Positions 18,252 to 28,060 of a DNA stretch of 64,000 bases are shown in pieces; within the stretch, counting starts at the first letter, position 1; every line of letters begins with the position of its first letter. The position numbers and the translations under genes were made by a program. The stretch lies in NCBI RefSeq assembly GCF_009753715.1, contig NZ_WQMS01000002.1, forward strand, positions 91,774 through 155,773. The letters are read 5' to 3'. A model generated the notes under the pieces. The model was not told where the DNA came from. It made no database searches and saw only the letters and a list, made by a program, of their open reading frames with translations. The DNA comes from Sphingomonas horti. Lineage in GTDB: Bacteria; Pseudomonadota; Alphaproteobacteria; Sphingomonadales; Sphingomonadaceae.

Positions 18252-18950
18252 ATGACCGACCACCCGCTCGACCGGCCGGTGTGGAATGCGCTGACGACGC
18301 GGCAGGCGTCGCTGGCCATCGGCGATGCCCGGGCGCGGCGGTATCGGCCGAAGATCAACCTGTTCGCGGCCGGTGCCGAGCCGTCGGACGCGTGCGCGGC
18401 GGCGATCGGCGCCTTTCTGGACGGCGGGCCGATCGGGCTGGTCGAGGCGGCGCCGTTCCCCCCGATTCCGGGCGCCGGGATCGAGAAGCAGGCGGCGGTC
18501 GACCAGATGGTCGCGCGTGCCTCGCCTGGCGTCATGGAGGGGTTCGCCTATCAGGTGCTGGGCGAGGAGGACGCGCCCGAGATGCTGGCGCTGGCGACGC
18601 TGACCGCCCCCGGCCCCTTCTTCGCCGGGACGCACCGGATGGGGCATTTCATCGGCGTGCGCGAAGGCGGCCGGTTGATCGCCATGGCCGGACAGCGGAT
18701 GCGGGTGCCGGGCTTCACCGAAGTCAGCGCGGTCTGCACGCACCCCGATTTCCGTGGCCGCGGCCTCGCCGGACGGCTGATGCGCGTGCTGATCGACCGC
18801 ATCGTGGGGGAAGGCGACGCGGCCTTCCTGCACGTCTATCCGGACAACGCCGGCGCGATCGCGCTTTACGAAGCGCTCGGCTTCCGGCTGCGGGCGCAGC
18901 TGACCTTCACCGTGCTGCGGCGCGGGCCTGGCGGACTCAGCCCCGCTTGA
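18252..18950 (+). CDS. GNAT family N-acetyltransferase (FR47-like)
   Basis: This is a cytoplasmic acetyl-CoA-dependent acyltransferase of 232 residues with unknown acceptor. The C-terminal half carries the GNAT acetyl-CoA motif [15 protein letters not shown] at about 163-177 and the later [14 protein letters not shown] segment. The N-terminal half, with LFAAGAEP and AAPFPPIPG, resembles FR47-type proteins. AGGGGGAGC precedes the ATG. Its 3-prime end overlaps the 3-prime end of thrS on the other strand by 14 bases. Confidence 0.85.
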   Translation: MTDHPLDRPVWNALTTRQASLAIGDARARRYRPKINLFAAGAEPSDACAAAIGAFLDGGPIGLVEAAPFPPIPGAGIEKQAAVDQMVARASPGVMEGFAYQVLGEEDAPEMLALATLTAPGPFFAGTHRMGHFIGVREGGRLIAMAGQRMRVPGFTEVSAVCTHPDFRGRGLAGRLMRVLIDRIVGEGDAAFLHVYPDNAGAIALYEALGFRLRAQLTFTVLRRGPGGLSPA

Positions 18951-20940
18951 GGTCCGGCGGCACGGCCTCGGCGGCGAGCCAGGCGACGACCTCGTCAAGC
19001 GGCATGATCCGCTGCCCTTCCTGCCCTAGCGACCGGATCGCGACCTTGCCTTCTTCCGCCTCGCGCTTGCCGACCACCAGCAGGTGCGGGACCTTGGCGA
19101 GGCTGTGCTCGCGCACCTTGTAGTTGATCTTCTCGTTGCGAAGATCGGCCTCGGCGCGCAGCCCCGCCTTCTCCAGCGCCGCCAGCACTTCGCCGGCATA
19201 ATCGTCGGCGTCGGACACGATCGTCGCCACCACTGCCTGCACCGGCGCCAGCCACAGCGGGAAGCGGCCGGCATGGTGCTCGATCAGGATGCCGATGAAG
19301 CGTTCGAACGTGCCCAGGATCGCGCGGTGCAGCATCACCGGCCGATGGCGGTTGCCATCCTCGCCGACATAGCTCGCGTCGAGCCGCGCCGGCAGCACCG
19401 TGTCCGCCTGGATCGTGCCGACCTGCCAGGTGCGGCCGATCGCGTCCTTCAGGTGGAACTCGAGCTTGGGCGCATAGAAGGCGCCTTCGCCGGGCAGTTC
19501 CTCCCAGCCGAATTCGGCCGTGTCGCGGCCTGCCGCCTTGACCGCGTCGCGCAGATTCTGCTCGGCCCGGTCCCATTCCGCGTCGCTGCCGAACCGCTTT
19601 TCGGGGCGCAGCGCCAGCTTGATCGCGTAATTGGGGAAGCCCAGGTCGCGATAGACGCTGTCGAGCAGGTCGCAGAATTGCTTCACTTCCTCGATCAGCT
19701 GGTCCTCGCGCACGAAGATATGCGCGTCGTCCTGCGTGAACTGGCGGACGCGCATGATGCCGTGCAGCGCCCCGTGCGGCTCGTTCCTGTGGCAGCAGCC
19801 GAACTCCGCCATGCGGATCGGCAGGTCGCGATAGCTCTTGATGCCCTGCTTGAAGATCAGCACGTGCGCCGGGCAGTTCATGGGCTTCAGCGCCATCAGG
19901 TCGGCATCGCCGCTCAGGATCGGCGCGTCGTCCTCGGTCGAGGGGATCTCGTCCGGCACCACGAACATGTTCTCGCGATACTTGCCCCAATGGCCGGACT
20001 GCTCCCACTGGCGCGCGTCCATCAGCTGCGGGGTTTTCACTTCCTCATAGCCGGCCGCGTCGAGCCGGCGGCGCATATAGGCTTCCAGCTGCCGCCAGAT
20101 CAGATAGCCTTTCGGGTGCCAGAAGACGGAGCCCTGCGCCTCGCTCTGCAGGTGGAACAGGTCCATCTCGGCGCCGATCTTGCGATGGTCGCGCTTGGCC
20201 GCTTCCTCCAGCCGGTGAAGATGCTCCTGCAGCTGCTTCCTGTTGAGCCAGCCGGTGCCGTAGATGCGGGAGAGCATCGCGTTCTTCTGGTCGCCGCGCC
20301 AATAGGCGCCGGAAACGCGCGTCAGCTTGAACGCCTGCGGATCGAGCTTGCCCGTGGACGCCAGATGCGGCCCGCGGCACATGTCGAGCCACTCGCCCTG
20401 GCGATAGACGGTCAGCTCCTCGCCCTCGGGCAGCTCGGCCGCCCATTCGGCCTTGAACGTCTCGCCATGCGCGCGGAAGTGCGCGATCAGCTGGTCGCGC
20501 GTCCAGACCTCGCGCACCAATGCCTCGTCGCGCGCGATGACGCGGCGCATCTCTTCCTCGATCGCCGGCAGGTCCTCCTCGGTGAACGGACCATGCTCCG
20601 CGCTCGGCGCGAAGTCGTAGTAGAACCCGTCCTCGGTCGCCGGGCCGAACGTGATCTGCGTGCCGGGAAAGAGGGTCTGCACCGCCTCGGCGAGCACATG
20701 GGCATAGTCGTGGCGCACCAGCTCCAGCGCGTCGGCCTCGTCGCGGGCAGTAATCAGCGCCAGCTCCGCGTCATAGTCGATCGCCCGGCCCAGGTCGCGC
20801 ACCTCGCCGTTCACCCGCGCCGCCAGCGCCGCCTTGGCCAGCCCCGGCCCGATCGCCGCCGCGATCTCGGCCGCGGTCGTGCCGCTCGCAACCTCGCGCG
20901 CGGAGCCGTCGGGAAGGGTGATGCGGATCATCTCGGACAT
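18937..20940 (-). CDS. thrS: Threonine--tRNA ligase
   Basis: ThrS charges tRNA-Thr and edits mischarged serine. The protein of about 667 residues has an N-terminal TGS domain (1-62), the editing domain with [11 protein letters not shown] near 92, the class II catalytic core with the zinc-ligand motif MNCPAHV near 353 and [15 protein letters not shown], and the anticodon domain ending with [17 protein letters not shown]. The ATG at 20940 opens [13 protein letters not shown], as expected. The much longer frame upstream lies over the DUF898 gene and is not coding. In many bacteria thrS sits directly before infC. Here the two are about 6.6 kb apart and on opposite strands. Confidence 0.97.
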   Translation of the reverse strand: MSEMIRITLPDGSAREVASGTTAAEIAAAIGPGLAKAALAARVNGEVRDLGRAIDYDAELALITARDEADALELVRHDYAHVLAEAVQTLFPGTQITFGPATEDGFYYDFAPSAEHGPFTEEDLPAIEEEMRRVIARDEALVREVWTRDQLIAHFRAHGETFKAEWAAELPEGEELTVYRQGEWLDMCRGPHLASTGKLDPQAFKLTRVSGAYWRGDQKNAMLSRIYGTGWLNRKQLQEHLHRLEEAAKRDHRKIGAEMDLFHLQSEAQGSVFWHPKGYLIWRQLEAYMRRRLDAAGYEEVKTPQLMDARQWEQSGHWGKYRENMFVVPDEIPSTEDDAPILSGDADLMALKPMNCPAHVLIFKQGIKSYRDLPIRMAEFGCCHRNEPHGALHGIMRVRQFTQDDAHIFVREDQLIEEVKQFCDLLDSVYRDLGFPNYAIKLALRPEKRFGSDAEWDRAEQNLRDAVKAAGRDTAEFGWEELPGEGAFYAPKLEFHLKDAIGRTWQVGTIQADTVLPARLDASYVGEDGNRHRPVMLHRAILGTFERFIGILIEHHAGRFPLWLAPVQAVVATIVSDADDYAGEVLAALEKAGLRAEADLRNEKINYKVREHSLAKVPHLLVVGKREAEEGKVAIRSLGQEGQRIMPLDEVVAWLAAEAVPPDLKRG

Positions 20941-21045
20941 AAGGGGCAAATAGCGCTTCGATCCCGCCGGACAAGTCGCGCCGTCAAGGCATTGCCAGCA
21001 AATCCGAATCGCGACAGGATGCGGGCAAACGGGGGGAGGGGCATC

Positions 21046-22116
21046 ATGAATATCGAACGGCAGGGATTCGACGCGGCCGCGCCTGACAGCGCGTTCCGCT
21101 TTACCGGCAATTGGCGCGAGTTCGCGCCGATCGCGCTCACCAACCTGCTGCTGACGATCGTCACATTGGGCATCTATCGCTTCTGGGCCCGTGCGCGCGA
21201 GCGTCGCTATCTGTGGAGCCGGACCGAGTTTATCGACGATACGCTCGAATGGACCGGCACGGGCCGGGAAATGTTCATCGGCTTCGTGATCGTGATGGCG
21301 GTGCTGCTGCCGGCGATCCTGTTCGTCCAGTTCGGCTTTCAGGCGATGATCCTGCGCGGGCTGGTCGCGCCGGCATTCCTGCTGATGCTCGGCCTCTATC
21401 TGGGCTTCTTCGCGCTGGTCGGGCTCGCCCGCTACCGCGCGCTTCGCTACCGGCTGTCGCGCACCTACTGGCACGGCATCCGCGGCGGCGGCGAGCCGGG
21501 CGGCTGGGGCTTCGCCTTTTCCTACCTGTGGAAGACGCTGGTCGGCGCGTTCGTGATCGGCCTTCTCGTCCCCTGGGCGTGGACGTCGCTCTGGAACGAA
21601 CGCTGGAACCGGATGAGCTTCGGCCCGCACCCGTTCGAGGCCTCGGCCAACACCGAAGGGCTGATGGGCCGCTGGATGCTGGTGCTGGCGACGCCGATCC
21701 TCGCCGGTCTTGTCGTAGTGGCCACCGCCAGCCAGGGCGGAAGCAATCCTGAGACCGTCGCGCTGATGGGGTTGGCGACGATTTTCGCCATCTACGCCGT
21801 CTGGGCGATCGTCGGGCTCGGCTTCTTCGCGGCCTATGCGCGCAAGGCGATCGGCAGCCTCGAAATGGGCGGGCTGCAGTTCGCGTTCACCGCCCGCTCG
21901 ATGGACTGGCTGAAGCTGTTCCTGGGCCATGTCGGCATCGTGCTGGCCACGCTCGGCATCGGCTTCGTCTTCATCTCGTACCGGAATTGGGCGTTCTTCA
22001 TCCGGCACCTGGAGGCGTCCGGCGAAGTGAGCCTCGACACGCTGACCCAATCAACGTCGCCGGTCGGCGCGGACGCGGAAGGCCTCGCCTCCGCCTTCGA
22101 TATTGGTGCCATCTGA
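21046..22116 (+). CDS. DUF898 (YjgN) family membrane protein
   Basis: This is a polytopic inner-membrane protein of about 356 residues. The family pattern is seen as [10 protein letters not shown] at the start, [17 protein letters not shown], and a repeat-like second half with [10 protein letters not shown] and TYWHGIR. About seven hydrophobic segments are visible. GGGGGGAGGGG lies directly upstream of the ATG at 21046, a strong ribosome binding site. The M48 peptidase gene starts six bases after its stop, and this pairing recurs in other proteobacteria. The biochemical role of DUF898 is unknown. A partnership in membrane-protein quality control is inference. Confidence 0.85.
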   Translation: MNIERQGFDAAAPDSAFRFTGNWREFAPIALTNLLLTIVTLGIYRFWARARERRYLWSRTEFIDDTLEWTGTGREMFIGFVIVMAVLLPAILFVQFGFQAMILRGLVAPAFLLMLGLYLGFFALVGLARYRALRYRLSRTYWHGIRGGGEPGGWGFAFSYLWKTLVGAFVIGLLVPWAWTSLWNERWNRMSFGPHPFEASANTEGLMGRWMLVLATPILAGLVVVATASQGGSNPETVALMGLATIFAIYAVWAIVGLGFFAAYARKAIGSLEMGGLQFAFTARSMDWLKLFLGHVGIVLATLGIGFVFISYRNWAFFIRHLEASGEVSLDTLTQSTSPVGADAEGLASAFDIGAI

Positions 22117-22122
22117 GGCCGC

Positions 22123-23172
22123 TTGACGCCGGCTCACCTCTATGACGGCGCCAGCGCGGTTCGCCACGAGGTCGCCGTCGCGGCGGACGGCGCAGGCCTT
22201 CGCCTCTCGATCCCCGGCGAGTGGGAGGAGCAGGTGCCGCTTGCCGAGCTTGCGCTGGCGGAGCGCAGCCGCGCCGGGCTGACTCTCGTCAGGCCGGCGG
22301 TGCAGGGCTGGCGCCTGCGGCTGGCCGCGCCGGTCCCGCCGGAGATCGACCGGCTGTTTCCGCGCCGCCACGGCTATGGCGGGTGGATCGACCGGATCGG
22401 CCTGTGGTGGGCGGTCGCGGCCTGCGGCGCCATTTCCGCCGGGGTGCTGGCGTTCGGCTATTTCGCGCCGACCCTGCTCGCGCCTTTGGTGCCGCCGTCG
22501 GTCGAGCGCGCCTATGGCGCCGTGCTGGTCGGTAATTTCGGCGGGAAATACTGTTCCTCGCCCGCCGGCGACGCGGCGTTGCGCAAGCTGACGGCCGAGC
22601 TCGATCCGCATCCGGAGGATCTGAACGTCCGCGTCGTCGACGTGCCGGTGGTGAATGCGGCGGCGCTACCGGCGGGCAACATCATGATCTTCGACAAATT
22701 GTTCGAGACCGTTCAGGGCCCGGACGAGCTTGCCGGCATCCTGGCCCATGAGATCGCGCACGTCCGCCACCGCCACATCACTGCGGCGCTGCTCCGCGAG
22801 TTCGGCGTGGGCGTGTTCACGACCGCGCTTGGCGGCACCACCGCGGGCCGGGTCGACGGCTTCGTGTCGCTGAGTTTCACTCGCCGTGCCGAGGCCGATG
22901 CGGACCAGGGCGCGATCGCGATGCTGAAGCGCGCGGATATTTCACCGGCGCCGACCGCGGCCTTCTTCCGGCGCCTCGGCGGGCTGGAGGGGAAAGCCGG
23001 CCGCTTCGAGCCGGCGCTGGCCTATCTCTCCTCCCACCCGCTGTCTTCGGCGCGGGAGAAGAAGTTCGAAGGCGCGGCGATCAAGGGCGCATCTTACCGT
23101 CCGGCGCTCACGCCCCGGGAATGGGCGGACCTGCGCGCGATCTGCTCGTCCAGACCGCGCTCCGGCGACTGA
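22123..23172 (+). CDS. M48 family membrane-anchored zinc metallopeptidase
   Basis: This is a peptidase of 349 residues. A hydrophobic anchor lies near residues 90-125, and the catalytic zinc motif HEIAH is at about 209-213, with the third ligand glutamate in the RRAEADADQGA region (EADAD) about 50 residues on. Family relatives are HtpX-like or BepA/LoiP-like proteases that degrade damaged membrane or envelope proteins. The start is a TTG six bases after the DUF898 stop, which suggests translational coupling and low output. No ATG lies close by in frame. An initial soluble domain precedes the anchor. Confidence 0.85.
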   Translation: MTPAHLYDGASAVRHEVAVAADGAGLRLSIPGEWEEQVPLAELALAERSRAGLTLVRPAVQGWRLRLAAPVPPEIDRLFPRRHGYGGWIDRIGLWWAVAACGAISAGVLAFGYFAPTLLAPLVPPSVERAYGAVLVGNFGGKYCSSPAGDAALRKLTAELDPHPEDLNVRVVDVPVVNAAALPAGNIMIFDKLFETVQGPDELAGILAHEIAHVRHRHITAALLREFGVGVFTTALGGTTAGRVDGFVSLSFTRRAEADADQGAIAMLKRADISPAPTAAFFRRLGGLEGKAGRFEPALAYLSSHPLSSAREKKFEGAAIKGASYRPALTPREWADLRAICSSRPRSGD

Positions 23173-23233
23173 GGCTGTCCTACACGGCGCCTGTTGTGCT
23201 AGGCCGCGTCCTTCCGCCGATGAGGGAGAGACG

Positions 23234-23488
23234 ATGTTCGCCAAGCTGTTCCGCGATCACCCGGCCGAGGTCGGCGAGAGCTATGCCGAGCATTTCGCCG
23301 CGGCCGGCGGGTTCGGGTTGAAGATGATCGTCGGCGGCGCCGCCTGCGTCGTCCACGCGCTGGTGCCGGGGCTGTTCGTCACCACCGGCAGCGGCACGGT
23401 CAAAAAACTCTACGACCAGATGGTTGCCAAGCGGGCCGCCAAGCGCGCGGCCAATATAGAGATGCGCTCGATCGAGTGGGTGATCTGA
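23234..23488 (+). CDS. DUF6356 family small protein
   Basis: An 84-residue protein beginning MFAKLFRDHPAEVGESYAEH, with one central hydrophobic segment (about 28-52, GFGLKMIVGGAACVVHALVPG) and a basic C-terminal helix. This pattern fits DUF6356, a small family of alphaproteobacteria with unknown function, probably a single-pass inner-membrane protein. GGGAGAGACG precedes the ATG at 23234. It lies between the M48 peptidase and a hydrolase gene on the same strand with short gaps, so it may share their transcript. Confidence 0.75.
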   Translation: MFAKLFRDHPAEVGESYAEHFAAAGGFGLKMIVGGAACVVHALVPGLFVTTGSGTVKKLYDQMVAKRAAKRAANIEMRSIEWVI

Positions 23489-23501
23489 GCGCTGCTCGCC
23501 C

Positions 23502-24263
23502 ATGGTCAGTGCGACCTTTCGTGACCTTTCGCCGCAAATGACATCGTTCCTGCCTCGCCCCGGTCGACCAGGTTTGGCCTACAATCTGCGCGACGGCCGC
23601 GGCCCGACGCTCGTGTTCCTGCCCGGCTATTCGTCGGACATGGCCGGCACCAAAGCCGTCGCGCTCGATGCCTGGGCGGAGCGGCAGGGCCGGGCGATGC
23701 TGCGCTTCGACTATTCCGGCTGCGGCGAGAGCGAGGGCAGTTTCGAGGAGGGCACGCTTGCACTGTGGCGCGACGATGCGCTGGCGCTGATCGACGGACT
23801 GAACAAGGGCCCGCTGGTGCTGGTCGGCTCGTCGATGGGCGGTTGGATCGGGCTGCTGGTCGCCGAGGCGCGGCCGGAGCGAATCGTGGCCTTCGTCGGC
23901 ATCGCGGCTGCGCCGGACTTCACCGACTGGGGCTTCTCCCAGGCCGACAAGATGACGCTTCTCGCCGATGGGCGGCTGGAGCGCCCGTCCGACTATGGCG
24001 CGCCGCTCGTCACCACGCGCGGCTTCTGGCAATCGGGCGAGGGTTTGCGGATGCTGCACCGCGAGATCGCGATCGACTGCCCAGTGCGGCTGCTGCATGG
24101 CCAGCGCGATGCCGACGTGCCGTGGCACCATTCGACCCATCTGGCGGGCAAGCTGCGTTCAGCGGACGTGCAGACGATCCTGGTCAAGGACGGCGATCAT
24201 CGCCTGTCGCGGCCGCAGGACCTGGACCTGATGATCGCGACCGTCGCTTCCTTGCCGGTATGA
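23502..24263 (+). CDS. Alpha/beta hydrolase (ABHD10-like)
   Basis: This is a soluble serine hydrolase of 253 residues. The nucleophile elbow GSSMGG gives Ser111, the acid is in LLHGQRDADVPW and the histidine in DGDHRLSRP near the end. GYSSDMAGTKA and FDYSGCGESEG match the group that includes mammalian ABHD10, a thioesterase and deacylase. The substrate is not known. The start ATG at 23502 lies 13 bases after DUF6356. An internal ATG at 23538 (MTSFLPRPG) is an alternative that would give a more usual N-terminus. The TPR gene follows after four bases. Confidence 0.85.
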   Translation: MVSATFRDLSPQMTSFLPRPGRPGLAYNLRDGRGPTLVFLPGYSSDMAGTKAVALDAWAERQGRAMLRFDYSGCGESEGSFEEGTLALWRDDALALIDGLNKGPLVLVGSSMGGWIGLLVAEARPERIVAFVGIAAAPDFTDWGFSQADKMTLLADGRLERPSDYGAPLVTTRGFWQSGEGLRMLHREIAIDCPVRLLHGQRDADVPWHHSTHLAGKLRSADVQTILVKDGDHRLSRPQDLDLMIATVASLPV

Positions 24264-24267
24264 CGCC

Positions 24268-24996
24268 ATGATCCTGCTTCCGCTCCTGCTCGCCGCCGCT
24301 CCCGCTCCCGCAGCCATCGATTGCGCTGCGCTGTTGAAGCAAGACCCGGCCCGGGCGCTTGACGTCGCCAATGGCCGGATTCTGCAGGGCGGCGGCTTTT
24401 CGGCCAAGCAATGCGCCGCGCTCGCCTTTGCCGCGCTGGGCAAATGGCCGGCGGCGGCGGCCGCGTTCGAGCAGGCCGCGCACGAGGCCGATCGTGACGA
24501 GCTGGACGTCGTCGGCGACCTGTGGGTGCAGGCAGGCAACGCCCATCTCGCCGCCGGGCAGGCGCGGGAGGCGGTCGGCGCGTTCGACGCCGCGCTGCTG
24601 AGCGGGCGGCTGTCCGGCCTGGCCAGCGGCGAGACGCATCTGGACCGCGCGCGCGCGCAGGTGGCGCTCGGCAGGCTGCCCGAGGCGCGGATCGACATGG
24701 ACGATGCGCTGCGGCTGGTCCCCCAAGATCCGCTTGCCTGGCTGCTCTCGGCCTCCCTCGCGCGGCGGATGGGCGATCTGGATCGCGCCGGCAAGGATAT
24801 CGGCGAGGCGTCCCGACTGTCGCCCGATGATGCCAGCGTCGCGCTGGAGGCCGGCCGGATCGCGCTCGCGTCTGGCTCGGCCGATGCGGCTCGGGTCGCT
24901 TTCGAAGGGGCGATCAAGGTGCAGCCGGGCAGCGAGGCGGCGCAGGCGGCTCAGGCCGAGCTTGACCGACTCAAAGGCGCGGCGCAGCGGAAGTGA
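24268..24996 (+). CDS. Tetratricopeptide-repeat protein, likely exported
   Basis: A 242-residue protein with a short N-terminal hydrophobic stretch ending around PAPAAIDC, compatible with a signal peptide, followed by four or five TPR-type helix pairs. Examples are LDVVGDLWVQAGNAHLAAGQ, ETHLDRARAQVALGRLPEAR and AWLLSASLARRMGDLD. TPRs mediate protein-protein contacts, and no enzymatic domain is present. It is sandwiched between the hydrolase gene (four bases upstream) and gloA (four bases downstream) and is probably in one transcription unit with them. The partner is unknown. Confidence 0.8.
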   Translation: MILLPLLLAAAPAPAAIDCAALLKQDPARALDVANGRILQGGGFSAKQCAALAFAALGKWPAAAAAFEQAAHEADRDELDVVGDLWVQAGNAHLAAGQAREAVGAFDAALLSGRLSGLASGETHLDRARAQVALGRLPEARIDMDDALRLVPQDPLAWLLSASLARRMGDLDRAGKDIGEASRLSPDDASVALEAGRIALASGSADAARVAFEGAIKVQPGSEAAQAAQAELDRLKGAAQRK

Positions 24997-25000
24997 CGCC

Positions 25001-25417
25001 ATGAAATATCTGCACACGATGCTCCGCGTCAGCGACCCGGACGCAACGATCCGCTTCTTCGAACTGCTCGGGCTGAAGGAAGTCCGCCGGATGGAGAACG
25101 AGGCGGGCCGCTACACGCTGATCTTCCTCGCTGCCCCCGGCCAGGAAGGCGTCGCCGAGGTCGAGCTCACCCATAATTGGGACCCCGAAGCTTATTCGGG
25201 CGGACGCAATTTCGGCCACCTGGCCTACCGGGTCGACAATATCTACGAGACCTGCCGGCGGCTGATGGACGCCGGCGTGACGATCAACCGGCCGCCGCGG
25301 GACGGCCATATGGCCTTCGTGAAGACGCCCGACGGCATCTCGATCGAGCTGCTGCAGGACGGCCGGCTCGATCCTGCCGAGCCCTGGGCGTCGATGCCGA
25401 ACACGGGCAGCTGGTGA
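25001..25417 (+). CDS. gloA: Lactoylglutathione lyase (glyoxalase I)
   Basis: GloA turns the hemithioacetal of methylglyoxal and glutathione into S-lactoylglutathione. The 138-residue VOC-fold protein opens MKYLHTMLRVSDPDATI, with the first metal ligand His5. The other expected metal ligands lie in EVELTHNW, in NFGHLAYRV and in GISIELLQ. Size and motifs match the nickel-type short glyoxalase I. The ATG at 25001 has no close rival. The longer frame upstream overlaps the TPR gene. The second enzyme of the pathway, gloB, lies 1.9 kb downstream on the same strand. Confidence 0.93.
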   Translation: MKYLHTMLRVSDPDATIRFFELLGLKEVRRMENEAGRYTLIFLAAPGQEGVAEVELTHNWDPEAYSGGRNFGHLAYRVDNIYETCRRLMDAGVTINRPPRDGHMAFVKTPDGISIELLQDGRLDPAEPWASMPNTGSW

Positions 25418-25429
25418 ACGGGCGCAGCC

Positions 25430-26161
25430 CTAACGGAGATAGAAATCGATCGTCGTCACCACCCGCACTTTCTGGAAAGGCGAATCGGTGCCCGATCCGC
25501 CGCCATTGCCGTCGACGTCGCCGTCGCGCGGGCCGATCGAGAAATAGCCCTGGCTGGCCGACTTGATCGCGCCGACATCGGTGTCGCTGTCGGCGGCGAA
25601 TTGCTGGGCGGCCTGGCGCGCGCTCTTGGTGCCTTCCGCGATCATCGCCGGCTTGATCGCATTGAGCCGGGTGAAGCTGTAGACGATGCCGCTGCCTTCC
25701 TCGAGCGCGACGCCGGCGCGGATCAGGTCCGCCTGGCGGGCAAAGGCGGCGCGGGCGCGCATCACGTCGTTGGTGCGCAGCTGCAGCCGGCGGCGGACGG
25801 TCACGACATTCTGCTGCCGGTTGGTGTCGAAGAATTGGTTGACGCTCGCGCCGACGTCGCTGACCGCGTTGGCGGGGAAGCCCGCCTGCTCGAAAAAGAC
25901 GCGTACGGCACGGCTCTTCTCGTCGATCGACGCCTGCACCGGCGCGAGCTCGCTGCCGGTTTCGGAAAAGGCGATCGTCCAGGTCGCAAGGTCGGCGGTG
26001 ACGTTGCGCTCCGCCAAGCCGCGGACCGTCACGGAGCGCTCCGCCATCTTGGCGCGGCGCAGCCCGTCGCCCATGAAGTAGCCGCCGCCGATCGCGCCGA
26101 CCGCGATCAAGGCCGACGCGGCCAGCAGCGTGCCGCGAGTGACGGTTGTGACGGCGTTCAT
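25430..26161 (-). CDS. SIMPL domain-containing periplasmic protein (DUF541)
   Basis: A protein of about 243 residues with an N-terminal membrane anchor or signal (LLAASALIAVGAIGGGYFMG) followed by the SIMPL fold, recognised by RSVTVRGLAERNVTADLATWTIAF near residue 45, an internal repeat with two halves, and a conserved C-terminal segment KVRVVTTIDFYLR. SIMPL proteins are envelope proteins of unclear role, some linked to oxidative stress. The ATG at 26161 is chosen because GGGGAG lies seven bases upstream. The longer frame to 26218 overlaps the divergent gene leader. Confidence 0.82.
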   Translation of the reverse strand: MNAVTTVTRGTLLAASALIAVGAIGGGYFMGDGLRRAKMAERSVTVRGLAERNVTADLATWTIAFSETGSELAPVQASIDEKSRAVRVFFEQAGFPANAVSDVGASVNQFFDTNRQQNVVTVRRRLQLRTNDVMRARAAFARQADLIRAGVALEEGSGIVYSFTRLNAIKPAMIAEGTKSARQAAQQFAADSDTDVGAIKSASQGYFSIGPRDGDVDGNGGGSGTDSPFQKVRVVTTIDFYLR

Positions 26162-26205
26162 GCAGCGACTCCCCGATATGCACCTGCTTTTCTGAAGCAT
26201 TGCCG

Positions 26206-27297
26206 ATGAACCGTGCATTTACGTCGACGAGTCGAGTATCCGGCGGATGGCCGGCAGGCACGCCGGCCAAGGCTGTCGGCGTCAGGCATCCGATCCTGCT
26301 GGCGCCGATGGCCGGTGCCGGCGGGGTGGATCTGGCGACCGCCGTCGGGCGCGCGGGCGGCCTCGCGGCGCTTCCCTGCGGCATGTCGACGCCGGAGCGG
26401 ATCGAAAGCGAAGTGGCGCAATTCCGTTCCGCGGCGGACGCGCCCATCAACCTCAACTTCTTCTGCCATGCGCTGCCCGAAGCGCCGGACGATGGTGCCT
26501 GGCGCGCCTTACTGGCGCCTTATTATGCCGAGCTGGAAGTCGGCCCCGGCGATCCGCCGCCGCTGCGCCGGCCCTTCTCCGCCGAATGGGCGGAGCTGGT
26601 TGAGCGCGTTCGGCCCGAGGTGGTCAGCTTCCATTTCGGCCTGCCCGCACCGGACCTGCTCGAACGGGTGCGCGCGACCGGCGCCTTCGTGATCGGCAAC
26701 GCGACCAGCCTCGCCGAAGGGCGCTGGCTTGCCGAACGGGGTGTCGACGCGGTGATCGCGCAGGGTTGGGAAGCGGGCGGCCATAGCGGCTATTTCCTGA
26801 CCGACGCGCCCGAGCAGGTGGGGCTGTTCGCGCTGGTCCGCCTGTTGAGCGAGGCGCTGCCGGTCCCGGTGATCGCGGCCGGCGGCATCATGGACGGTCG
26901 TGGCATCGCCGCCGCGCTGACGCTGGGCGCTTCGGCGGTGCAGCTCGGCACCGCCTTCCTCGCCAGCCCGGAAGGCCTGATCGCGCCACCCTATCGCGCG
27001 GCGCTGGCGAGCGCGCGGGCCGAGCATACCATGATGACCAACCTGGTTTCGGGTCGGGCGGCGCGCGGGATTCCAAACCGGCTGACGACGGACCTCGGCG
27101 CGATGAACCCAGCAGCGCCGCCTTATCCCTATGCGTCTGCGGCGCTGGCGCCGCTGCGCAAGGCGGCGGAAGCGGCGGGGCGCGACGACTTCACGCCGCT
27201 CTGGGCGGGGCAAGGGGCTCCCCTCGCCCGCGCCGAAGCTGCTACGGAGACGGTGGAGCGGCTGGTGCGCGATGCGCTGAAGGAGCTGAGTCGATGA
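26206..27297 (+). CDS. Nitronate monooxygenase family flavoprotein (2-nitropropane dioxygenase-like)
   Basis: An FMN-dependent TIM-barrel enzyme of about 363 residues that oxidises alkyl nitronates such as propionate-3-nitronate. The family patterns are HPILLAPMAGAGG near the N-terminus, VSFHFGLP in the middle, AQGWEAGGHSG with the catalytic histidine, AAGGIMDGRGIAAALTLGASAVQLGTAF for FMN phosphate binding, and a C-terminal SGRAARGIPNR. The start is uncertain. The ATG at 26206 gives about 20 residues before the first strand, and a TTG at 26200 would add two. gloB begins within its stop (ATGA overlap). Confidence 0.88.
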   Translation: MNRAFTSTSRVSGGWPAGTPAKAVGVRHPILLAPMAGAGGVDLATAVGRAGGLAALPCGMSTPERIESEVAQFRSAADAPINLNFFCHALPEAPDDGAWRALLAPYYAELEVGPGDPPPLRRPFSAEWAELVERVRPEVVSFHFGLPAPDLLERVRATGAFVIGNATSLAEGRWLAERGVDAVIAQGWEAGGHSGYFLTDAPEQVGLFALVRLLSEALPVPVIAAGGIMDGRGIAAALTLGASAVQLGTAFLASPEGLIAPPYRAALASARAEHTMMTNLVSGRAARGIPNRLTTDLGAMNPAAPPYPYASAALAPLRKAAEAAGRDDFTPLWAGQGAPLARAEAATETVERLVRDALKELSR

Positions 27298-28025
27298 CAC
27301 TCGAGATTGTCCGCGTCCCTGCGCTCAGCGATAATTACATCTGGCTCGTGCGCGAGCCAGGCTCGGGCGAGACGATGGTCATCGATCCGGCAGCGGCCGA
27401 GCCGGTGCTAGCAGCGGCCGAGGCGCGCGGCTGGCGCATCACCCAGACCTGGAACACCCATTGGCACCCCGACCACACCGGCGGCAATGCCGCGATCAAG
27501 GACGCGACCGGCTGCGCGATCACCGGCCCCGCCGCCGAAGCCGCGCGCATCCCGACGCTCGACCGGCAGGTGCGCGAGGGCGACCGCGTCCGGCTCGGCG
27601 CACTGGAGGCGGAGGTGCTGGAGGTCCCTGCGCACACCGCCGGCCATATCGCCTATCATTTCGCATCGGAGCGCGTGATCTTCGTCGGCGACACCCTGTT
27701 CGCGATGGGCTGCGGCCGGCTGTTCGAAGGCACGGCCGAGCAGATGTTCGCCAACATGCAGCGGCTTGCCGCCCTGCCGGCGGACACGCGGGTCTATTGC
27801 TCGCACGAGTACACGCTGTCGAACGGCCGCTATGCGCTGGCCGCGGAGCCGGACAATGACGCGATCGCGCGGCGGATGGCGGACGTGTCGGCCGCGCGCG
27901 AACGCGGCGAGGCGACGGTGCCGACGACGATCGGCCTGGAACGCGCGACCAACCCGTTCATGCGCGCCCGCGACGCGGTTCAGCTTGCCGAAAGGCGCGC
28001 GGCCAAAGATACTTTCCGGGGGTGA
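27294..28025 (+). CDS. gloB: Hydroxyacylglutathione hydrolase (glyoxalase II)
   Basis: GloB hydrolyses S-lactoylglutathione to lactate and glutathione, completing methylglyoxal detoxification. The 243-residue metallo-beta-lactamase-fold protein starts with VPALSDNYIWLV and has THWHPDHTGG at about 55-64, TAGHIAYHF, FVGDTLFAMGCGRLFEG and CSHEYTLSN, giving the full set of metal ligands. The C-terminal NPFMRA helix region binds glutathione. The ATG overlaps the stop of the nitronate monooxygenase gene. Confidence 0.94.
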   Translation: MTLEIVRVPALSDNYIWLVREPGSGETMVIDPAAAEPVLAAAEARGWRITQTWNTHWHPDHTGGNAAIKDATGCAITGPAAEAARIPTLDRQVREGDRVRLGALEAEVLEVPAHTAGHIAYHFASERVIFVGDTLFAMGCGRLFEGTAEQMFANMQRLAALPADTRVYCSHEYTLSNGRYALAAEPDNDAIARRMADVSAARERGEATVPTTIGLERATNPFMRARDAVQLAERRAAKDTFRG

Positions 28026-28060
28026 CGCGTTCTGTGCGAGGACACGCAAGGAGGTCCGTC

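Noticed and set aside
19084..21045. N-terminal 650-codon extension of the DUF898 frame across thrS
   Set aside because: The true start is the ATG at 21046 with a strong ribosome binding site. The extension runs antisense through thrS.
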